Shown here: positions 57,700 through 64,000 of the stretch, one piece after another | Layout of the letters: every line of letters starts with the position of its first letter | Numbering within the stretch: the first letter of the stretch is position 1 | Source: Balneolaceae bacterium | Lineage (GTDB): Bacteria > Bacteroidota > Rhodothermia > Balneolales > Balneolaceae | Assembly (NCBI GenBank): GCA_034521495.1 | Contig: JAXHMK010000004.1 | Coordinates: 186,001-250,000 of the forward strand | Reading direction: 5' to 3' | DNA length: 64,000 nucleotides | Position numbers and translations under genes: made by a program | The notes under the pieces: generated by a model | What the model was told of the DNA's origin: nothing | Databases searched by the model: none | What the model saw: the letters and a program-made list of their open reading frames with translations, nothing else

Positions 57700-58410
57700 T
57701 CAGTAAAAACGTTTTTTAGCCTCTTCAAGCATCGCTATTGTTGCGGTTGCGCCCACACGGGTTACCCCCAACTCTTTAACCCTCAAAAGGTCGTCCAGTG
57801 TTCTCACTCCACCCGCAGCTTTTACCTGTACATTCTCCGGCGAGTGTTTTCGCATCAATTTTAAATCGTGCTCAGTGGCTCCCTGGTAGCTGTATTTACC
57901 ATCCGCACCTTTTACAAACCCATATCCCGTCGATGTTTTTACAAAATCTGCACCGGCCGAAGCACAAATCTCGCAAAGCTTAATTTTAAACCGGTCATCT
58001 GTAAGGAAATCATTTTCAAAAATCACCTTCAGGATTGCGTTATGGGAGTGTGTTTCTTCTGCCACAGCACGAATTTCATCTTCTACATACTCCCATTCTT
58101 CCTGAAGTACCTTCCCTATATTCACAACCATATCGATCTCAACAGCTCCATCTTCGCACGCATTTTTAGTTTCGTTGACTTTAATTTCCGTTGCCGAATT
58201 TCCATGAGGGAAACCAATAACGGTTCCAACCAACACATCCGATTCTTTTAGCCATTCCACAGCATCTTTAACAGCGTAAGGTTTTATACAAACGGAAGCT
58301 GTATCATATTTTTTGGCCACCATACATTCTTCTTTCAGCTCATCATCCGTCATAGTTGGATGAAGTAGTGAGTGGTCTATCATCTTAGCGAGTTCTTTAA
58401 CTTTATCCAT
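57700..58410 (-). CDS. deoC: Deoxyribose-phosphate aldolase
   Basis: 236 residues, a cytosolic TIM-barrel class I aldolase that splits 2-deoxyribose 5-phosphate to glyceraldehyde 3-phosphate and acetaldehyde in deoxynucleoside catabolism. The Schiff-base Lys is K158 in F-V-K-T-S-T-G-Y; the second conserved Lys is in V-K-A-A-G-G-V-R. Other family segments are I-D-H-S-L-L-H-P-T and I-G-F-P-H-G. The start at 58410 gives M-D-K-V-K-E-L. The frame is intact; no other deo gene is present. Confidence 0.96.
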   Translation of the reverse strand: MDKVKELAKMIDHSLLHPTMTDDELKEECMVAKKYDTASVCIKPYAVKDAVEWLKESDVLVGTVIGFPHGNSATEIKVNETKNACEDGAVEIDMVVNIGKVLQEEWEYVEDEIRAVAEETHSHNAILKVIFENDFLTDDRFKIKLCEICASAGADFVKTSTGYGFVKGADGKYSYQGATEHDLKLMRKHSPENVQVKAAGGVRTLDDLLRVKELGVTRVGATATIAMLEEAKKRFY

Positions 58411-58569
58411 CTGTCTTTTAACATTTTATTTGTAGAGTTCCTGTCAGCAAAGTAATAATTCAGCACAGAAATATCACTTAAACCTACTATCAAACCTGGG
58501 ATGAAACGATCTGATTCTATCTATCATTTTATAGATGAATATTAAATATAAACAAATACTTAATACTCT

Positions 58570-59115
58570 ATGAGTAATAAAGTAATTGAAAATTATACAA
58601 CGGACTTATACGAACTCATTAAACACACTCAAACCGTTATTCGAACCCAAAAAAATTCGGATAAGTTAATGAATCCAAAAGCTGTTGATCTGCTTCATGA
58701 TATCGACATGGCATTAACCAATCAGATCAATTCCCTTGAAGATATGGGTATTCTGAACAGTGGAACTAAGAAGACAGTGAAGGATAAACTTGCGAAGGCC
58801 ACCGGAAAAATTGCCGGGCTTGTTGACAGTGCAAGAGATGATGCTGCTTCTAAAATGATCCGGGATGATTATACTGCACTGAGCATGATTGCATCCGGCT
58901 ATACGATGTTACACACAACCGCACTTAGTGAAGACAATGATAATCTTGCCACCTTTACACAGGAAAGCCTGACCAGAATTGCGCAACTTATTACGGACAC
59001 AAGTACAGTGCTGCCTCATATTGTAGCCGAAGAAATGGACGCTTCAGATATTGCGGATAAAGCTGAGGAGAATACTCAGAAAGCCTGGAAACCTGAGAAT
59101 TTTCTTGTCGAGTAA
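58570..59115 (+). CDS. Helical protein of unknown function
   Basis: 181 residues, almost entirely predicted helix, with heptad-like stretches (Y-T-T-D-L-Y-E-L-I-K, D-L-L-H-D-I-D-M-A-L-T-N-Q-I-N-S-L). No signal peptide or membrane segment. A four-helix, ferritin-like arrangement of the YciF/DUF892 type is conceivable, because such proteins share the Y-x-x-E-L-x-x-A pattern near the start, but the diagnostic metal residues are not clear. It is monocistronic, and the region downstream holds a candidate structured RNA. Confidence 0.55.
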   Translation: MSNKVIENYTTDLYELIKHTQTVIRTQKNSDKLMNPKAVDLLHDIDMALTNQINSLEDMGILNSGTKKTVKDKLAKATGKIAGLVDSARDDAASKMIRDDYTALSMIASGYTMLHTTALSEDNDNLATFTQESLTRIAQLITDTSTVLPHIVAEEMDASDIADKAEENTQKAWKPENFLVE

Positions 59116-59133
59116 TCTAATTTGATGAACAGA

Positions 59134-59344
59134 AGCCCTGCCTGGTGGCAGTACGTGTTTAGATGCTTCGATAAATTATCTTGAAGTGTCCGGAGCGCAG
59201 CGGAAGCCCTTAAAGCGTCACGTTTTCAGTAATACGACCGAACGCTTCCCGCAAAGCGATCCCAAAGGAAAGGAGCTTCATTCCATTACGCACTCTTGAA
59301 GGTTCTTTTCGTGCTTAACACGTACTGGTGGCAGGGCTTTTTTT
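59134..59344 (+). ncRNA. Candidate structured small RNA (possibly 6S-like)
   Basis: About 205 bases. The ends pair closely: AGCCCTGCC (59134-59142) with GGCAGGGCT (59330-59338), and after a small internal loop AGTACGTGTT (59150-59159) with AACACGTACT (59317-59326). Seven T residues follow at 59338-59344, as for intrinsic termination. There is no ORF. The single long rod with a large interior resembles the architecture of 6S RNA, and the internal GAAGCCCTTAAAG recalls a segment of that family, but I cannot confirm it. A long bidirectional terminator between convergent genes is the alternative. Confidence 0.4.
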
Positions 59345-59346
59345 AT

Positions 59347-62300
59347 CTAACGCCCCTGTAGTACAAAAGCCGCCCAATTTCTCGGTGCAGCAAATTCCGG
59401 CTGATCGATCAAGTCCATCTTTGCCATCTGCAGGGCTTTTGAATAGGAATGACCATCTTTCACATATCGATAAAATTCAATCATCAGGTTTGCGGTTGGC
59501 TGGTCATTTACTTTCCACATCGATACCATCAGGTTCGATGCACCGGCATAGATAAACGCCCTTGTAAACCCGATCATCCCTTCACCCTTATAAACAGTTC
59601 CCAGCCCGGTTTCGCAAGCCCCCAATACCACCAGGTCGGCATTCATATTCATATTGTAGATGTCATTCACATATAATACTCCATCGTCATCTTCCTCACC
59701 CCAAAAAGCGATGCCCGACAAAGCGGGGTCTTCCTCATTTACAAATGCATGAGTTGCAAAATGGATATACTCAAAATCTTGAAATGAGGTCGATTGAACA
59801 GTTGATTTAGTAGCCTCCTTTCCAAGAAGTATATTTACATTCTCGGGAAAAATATACTCCATCCATGTTTCTCGTTCTCTGAATATTTTGGCGATCTCAT
59901 CAGTTTCGTATCGCGTGAGCGGTAGAGGTGACAGATCGGCTATATACCGCGATGCTGTAGTTTGTTCTTCCTCCCGGATCGTTGATTCATTAAATGGAGC
60001 AACGGCAAACAAATTTTGGGGATTGGCAATTTTTTGATCCGTTAACATCTTCAGAACGGTTGCTGAGGGTACATACGATATTTGATAATCGCGCAGCAGA
60101 TATGGAAAATTATAGTAGTTTGAATGATTGGGTGCCTCTGTGAGAAGCATTTCGAATGGCAGATAGTAAAGAGTCTGATCGGGGACAATAATCAGAGAAT
60201 TTGAATCCAACTCAGATACCACAGGCTTTACCAGTTGATTGTATAAATCATTTGCTAATTCAGAATATTCAGAAGATCGATCTGAGAGAACTGAACTTCG
60301 AAGAGATTTGATTTTTGATGAAAGTGAATCGGCCGGCCCCAAAGAATAAAACCTGATATCCTGCCGGTTCAGCACCAGGGCAAATACCTCCTCTTCGCTC
60401 ACAATGTAATTAACCAGCGCCTCGTCATCCTCAAGCAGATCAGTTATTATCTCGCGATTTGCATAGCTGTGATCGTACTTTAAACGGAAGTAATCGGGGT
60501 AGTTGCTCTCCAGCTGTTCGGTCAATCTGCTGAGCTCGCGACGGGATTCAAAAAGTGAATCGCGATATGCCGAAATACTGTCTTGATTGGCCTCAAATCC
60601 TTTCTCCTGCTCCGCATTTAGTTGCTGGTAAAAATCCGCAATTTGATTGTTGATGGATGATTCCCGGTCTAAGACTTCTTTAGGAACGCCGGCGAAATTT
60701 TTTGCCTCGATATCCTGCAGCAGTTCCAAAGCAATGCGCGATCGGCTCAACTCGCTGGTCGCCAAAATCTCCTCTAACCATTTATCATTTCCCGTTTCTT
60801 CATACAGATAATTGTACGCTTTGATGGTGTTGGTAAATAGGGAATAATTTTGGTCAACAAGATTAAGCTTCGAGGCCTCACTTTGATAGGAATGCTGCAA
60901 AAAATCAACAACTTCTGTTGCCGTTGAGTAATTCTGAATAGCTTGGTGAAGATGTTTTTTACCTCCCTCAGAACCATATAGTTTGATATGCATATCGCCC
61001 ACCCCGGCGGCTGCATCCAAAAAAAGCAAAGGATGCGATAAACTGCCGGCATCAAACCCATTTTGCGGCTGAATTCCGTTTTCACTCACGATCCTGTCAT
61101 ATACTTTCTGATAATTCTCCAGCGCCGTGACAAAATTCTTTTCTTCTTCGTATGAGTCGCCAATATTCAACAAAATATCCCAGATATCCGGATGATTTTG
61201 GCCCAAACGATTTTTAGTAATTTGCAGAGCTTCCCTAAAATATTCTCTTGCTTTGGTGTACTGTTCTATTCTCGTATAAAACTCCCCAATATTTATATAA
61301 GGAGTGATAAGGTTGGGATGATCAACTCCATAAGTCTCCTCGCGAATAGAGATGGACTTCTGATAATTTTCCAATGCGGCATCGAAATCTTCGTTTTCCA
61401 TATAGATACTCGCCAGATTTGAATACCCGATAGCCGTATCAATATGATTTTCTCCGAGTATATTCTCTTTGATTCGCTGGGCCTTTTCAAGAATCTCTGC
61501 AGCTCTTTCAATTTCATCCATCTCGGTGAACACAACGCCGGCATTGTTATAAGCACCGGCCACCCTCTCATGATTTTCTCCGTAATTCTCTCTGAAAATA
61601 TCTGCTGTACTCAGAAAATAATCTGCTGCCTGACCGTAATCACCCATAATGTAATAGATGGTTCCGATGCTGTTATGCAGTACACCAACCTGTGGATGAC
61701 TTTCTCCATGGAGTGCCTGAGTTACATCCAGTGCTTTTAGAAAGTAGTCCATAGCTCCCTGGATATCGCCGAGCTTTCGGGTCAGAAGTCCCATATTGTT
61801 GTAAGAATGAGATAGAAATCTGAGTATTTCATCATCTCTCTCAATTCCACTTAACGATTTCACAGCTTCTGAATATGAATCCAGTGATTCACGAAAATAT
61901 CCGGCCGCCTCTTCCAGGTAACCTGATGCCATAAACCCGCGTGCACTCGGTAATCCGGAAAACTCCGGCTCATTCGCCATCTCCATCATTCGTTGAACTA
62001 CCTGGCGGGCTCGCTCAAATTCTGTCATATCCACATAGAGAAAAACTTTTTGTGTATTGATCTCCATCTGAAGTGGATGCGGAGTTGTCAGCTCTTTTTC
62101 TAAAATTTGTTCGGCTTCTTCAAGGATCTTTTCAGACGACTCAAAATTCCGATTAACACGGGCGATATCAGAAAGGTAGGTCTTCGCGTCAATACAAATT
62201 TCGGCCTGAACCGGGGCTTTGCAGAGGTTCTCCGATGCCTCTATAAACATCTTTTTTGATTGCTCATAATCACCAGCCTGGAAAACTTCTTCTGCTTGTT

Positions 62301-62397
62301 CAAAAAGATTTTTGGCATCTGTTACAGGTTGGGCAAATAGAGATTCCGAAGTCAAAAACAGTGCAGCCAGCAATAAAAGTTTTATGCAGTGAGACAC
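59347..62397 (-). CDS. Exported TPR-CHAT protease-like protein
   Basis: 1016 residues with an N-terminal signal peptide (L-L-L-L-A-A-L-F-L, L-F-A-Q). About eleven tetratricopeptide repeats (A-L-E-N-Y-Q-K-S-I-S-I, A-x-x-Y-x-N-I-G) occupy residues ~25-480, a coiled-coil linker follows (~540-640), and a CHAT domain (caspase HetF-associated with TPRs) occupies ~700-1016. The predicted catalytic dyad is His883 (F-A-T-H-A-F) and Cys928 (G-A-C-E-T-G), with the end motif W-A-A-F-V-L-Q-G. CHAT proteins are cysteine-protease-like and take part in signalling or cell-death circuits. Export of this one suggests a periplasmic role. The frame is intact. Confidence 0.92.
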   Translation of the reverse strand: MSHCIKLLLLAALFLTSESLFAQPVTDAKNLFEQAEEVFQAGDYEQSKKMFIEASENLCKAPVQAEICIDAKTYLSDIARVNRNFESSEKILEEAEQILEKELTTPHPLQMEINTQKVFLYVDMTEFERARQVVQRMMEMANEPEFSGLPSARGFMASGYLEEAAGYFRESLDSYSEAVKSLSGIERDDEILRFLSHSYNNMGLLTRKLGDIQGAMDYFLKALDVTQALHGESHPQVGVLHNSIGTIYYIMGDYGQAADYFLSTADIFRENYGENHERVAGAYNNAGVVFTEMDEIERAAEILEKAQRIKENILGENHIDTAIGYSNLASIYMENEDFDAALENYQKSISIREETYGVDHPNLITPYINIGEFYTRIEQYTKAREYFREALQITKNRLGQNHPDIWDILLNIGDSYEEEKNFVTALENYQKVYDRIVSENGIQPQNGFDAGSLSHPLLFLDAAAGVGDMHIKLYGSEGGKKHLHQAIQNYSTATEVVDFLQHSYQSEASKLNLVDQNYSLFTNTIKAYNYLYEETGNDKWLEEILATSELSRSRIALELLQDIEAKNFAGVPKEVLDRESSINNQIADFYQQLNAEQEKGFEANQDSISAYRDSLFESRRELSRLTEQLESNYPDYFRLKYDHSYANREIITDLLEDDEALVNYIVSEEEVFALVLNRQDIRFYSLGPADSLSSKIKSLRSSVLSDRSSEYSELANDLYNQLVKPVVSELDSNSLIIVPDQTLYYLPFEMLLTEAPNHSNYYNFPYLLRDYQISYVPSATVLKMLTDQKIANPQNLFAVAPFNESTIREEEQTTASRYIADLSPLPLTRYETDEIAKIFRERETWMEYIFPENVNILLGKEATKSTVQSTSFQDFEYIHFATHAFVNEEDPALSGIAFWGEEDDDGVLYVNDIYNMNMNADLVVLGACETGLGTVYKGEGMIGFTRAFIYAGASNLMVSMWKVNDQPTANLMIEFYRYVKDGHSYSKALQMAKMDLIDQPEFAAPRNWAAFVLQGR

Positions 62398-62592
62398 AAA
62401 CGAACCCAGATTTTAAACGAGAACAGGTTGAGAAGTACTAAAATATCTTGTTCACATTACTAAACGATTCCCTATTTGTAAAGAATCAGAGCATTTTTTT
62501 AATCTTGCTGAAGTTTTTCCATCACGAAATAACAACAGATGGTGCAAGTGTCTCACATCAGCCAAGGATAACGGGTTAGCTAACTGTTATAC

Positions 62593-63237
62593 GCCGGACA
62601 GCCTGTCCGGCTGTGAGAACGCCTTTTTGAATGGATAAAAAATTTTTACAGTTTGATTCTGAAATAGCGCGAGCGAGACGATCAAGCTATCAGATTTATT
62701 AAAACTTCCAGATATTTTGATACCAGAAAATCAAGGGAAGGAGTAAGAATAGCGTTTATAGGTAACGGGTCAGCGTCCCGTTGTACATGTACGCCGGACA
62801 GCTTGTCCGGTACTAAAAGCCTAAAATCCTATACCGATTGGAGTTCGGGGATGTACACCCCACCCGACTAAAGTCGGACTCCCCTCAAGGAGTGAATTCT
62901 TCCTTTTCCGCAAGCAAGAGTACGAGGCAGGCAGGATGAGAACAAAAACTCGAAATCAATTGAACTGCTCTTCTGAGGTAACGGGTCAGCGACACGTTGT
63001 ACTTTTATTTCCCAAACAAGGCCTTTACAAACGTTTCTTTAAGATAGCGCAAGCGTCTCGCTTGTGCTTGTACTTAATGTTTATTACAAAAAAAGAGCGA
63101 CTTAACTACGTTAAAACTTAGCAGACCGAATAAGCTCGCCCCAGCAGGTGTTTTTATTGTTTGGTTGATAGGTCACAAAGCAAAAAACCTGGAATCCAGT
63201 GAGAATAACGTTTACAGGTAACGGGCAAGCTGCCCGT
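62593..63237. repeat. Dense cluster of palindromic repeats before ftsY
   Basis: In the ~850-base gap 62398-63244 I see GCCGGACAGCCTGTCCGGC at 62593-62611 and a partner at about 62792-62810. TAACGGG..CCCGTTGTAC-type units lie near 62763, 62978 and 63219 (the last containing a 17-base palindrome ACGGGCAAGCTGCCCGT). A GCGCAAGCG/CGCTTGTGC unit is at about 63046-63068. At least three repeat families are interleaved. No gene is supported; a 61-codon frame at 62936 is repeat sequence. Confidence 0.7.
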
Positions 63238-63244
63238 TGTACTT

Positions 63245-64000
63245 TTATTCCCCAAACAGTGCCTTCACAAATCCGTCTCGTTCAAACACCTGGAGGTCTT
63301 CAATCTGTTCTCCCACGCCGATATATTTTACCGGCACATTCAGTTCGTTTGAGACTCCGATCACAATTCCGCCTTTGGCCGTGCCATCCAGTTTAGTAAG
63401 TACAAGCCCGGTAATATCTACTACGTCTGTAAATGCGTTGGCCTGCTGCATGGCGTTTTGTCCCGTGGAAGCATCGAGTACGAGGAGAATTTCGTGAGGA
63501 GCGCCGTCCACCACTTTGCCCATTACCCGTTTGATTTTGGCGAGCTCTTCCATCAGTGATTTCTTGTTATGAAGTCGGCCGGCTGTATCCACCAAAACCA
63601 CATCGGCCTGTCTTGATTTTGCAGCAGCTACTGTATCATAGGCCACAGCAGAAGGATCGGCATTTTGTCCCTGTTGAATGATCGGCACATCCGCACGCTC
63701 ACTCCAGATCTTAAGCTGATCCACCGCTGCTGCGCGAAATGTATCAGCAGCTCCGAGCATTACGTTCTTACCGGCTTTTTTATAGAGGTGTGCCAGCTTC
63801 CCAATGGTCGTTGTTTTCCCGACTCCGTTCACACCTACAATCATTATTACATGCGGTTTTGCAGGAAAATCGGCATCAAACTCTGCGGGCTGTTCGGGCC
63901 GGTTCTCCTTCAGCAGCGCCGTAATCTCCTCCCTCATAATCTGCTGAAGCTCATTTTGTGTGATAAACTTATCGCGGGCCACACGGTTTTCAAGCCGGTC
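63245..64000 (-). CDS. ftsY: Signal recognition particle receptor FtsY (5' end outside the window)
   Basis: The C-terminal ~250 residues of FtsY, covering the end of the N domain and the whole GTPase (G) domain. Motifs: G1 G-V-N-G-V-G-K-T-T-T, D-T-F-R-A-A-A-V-D-Q-L, G3 D-T-A-G-R-L, G4 T-K-L-D-G-T-A-K-G-G and the C-terminal I-G-V-G-E-Q-I-E-D-L. It docks SRP-ribosome complexes at the membrane for insertion of inner-membrane proteins. A Met at 63982 exists, but the frame stays open to the window end with FtsY-like sequence (D-R-L-E-N-R-V), so the true start is beyond 64000. Confidence 0.96.
   Translation of the reverse strand, partial: DRLENRVARDKFITQNELQQIMREEITALLKENRPEQPAEFDADFPAKPHVIMIVGVNGVGKTTTIGKLAHLYKKAGKNVMLGAADTFRAAAVDQLKIWSERADVPIIQQGQNADPSAVAYDTVAAAKSRQADVVLVDTAGRLHNKKSLMEELAKIKRVMGKVVDGAPHEILLVLDASTGQNAMQQANAFTDVVDITGLVLTKLDGTAKGGIVIGVSNELNVPVKYIGVGEQIEDLQVFERDGFVKALFGE

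Overview
This 64 kb window most likely comes from a marine or saline member of the Balneolota/Rhodothermota (broad Bacteroidota relatives). This is inferred from three things: C-terminal type IX secretion (T9SS) sorting domains with the Y-P-N-P-F-N-P-T-T signature, a hybrid two-component system with an AraC-type output, and weak Shine-Dalgarno sequences. GC is moderate. Intergenic regions are full of short palindromic repeats. No rRNA, tRNA or CRISPR array was seen.

Layout. 0-8.2 kb: two ArsR repressors with matching operators, a cyclopropane-fatty-acid synthase, an IS5-like transposase remnant, and an arsenic operon (arsR, universal stress protein, DinB-like protein, an ArsD-AhpD fusion, arsA, acr3). 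8.3-11.3 kb: phosphate-type porin and Na/phosphate cotransporter. 11.4-15.1 kb: a MITE-like element, isoaspartyl peptidase, and a slipin/NfeD pair. 15.5-19.7 kb: argF-argG-argH preceded by a 20-residue leader peptide with four consecutive Arg codons and a terminator, a convincing attenuator. 19.9-30 kb: housekeeping and envelope genes (beta-lactamase fold, DksA-like, sulfatase-modifying-factor-like lipoprotein, M14 and M28 peptidases, VOC, MarR, matrixin-like lipoprotein, ScpA).

30-56 kb is the accessory core. An HPr-kinase-like protein lies at one edge and a nucleotidyltransferase at the other. Between them are two very large T9SS surface proteins, lipoprotein beta-propellers, a hybrid two-component regulator, and an ECF sigma factor with a Ser/Thr kinase-TPR protein. 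Two previously hidden 41- and 43-residue peptides (34017-34142 and 44349-44480, both minus) share the pattern W-x-K-P-E-[L/I]-x-T-L-S-I-S-x2-T, then a G-P-rich tail ending in Ser. They look like lasso-type RiPP precursors. HPr-kinase homologues and nucleotidyltransferases are known tailoring enzymes for the C-terminal Ser of some lasso peptides. No cyclase, leader peptidase or recognition protein is visible here, so the assignment stays a hypothesis. Each peptide sits downstream of a giant surface-protein gene and of a copy of the same ~256 bp structured repeat.

56-64 kb: GntP-type permease, deoC, a helical unknown, a candidate structured RNA, an exported TPR-CHAT protein, a palindrome-rich spacer and the 3' part of ftsY (cut by the window end).

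A caution applies throughout. At least eleven genes carry one or more single-base frameshifts in otherwise well-conserved sequence, while neighbours are intact. Uncorrected sequencing indels are the simplest explanation, so these genes are annotated as full-length spans with the shift positions given.
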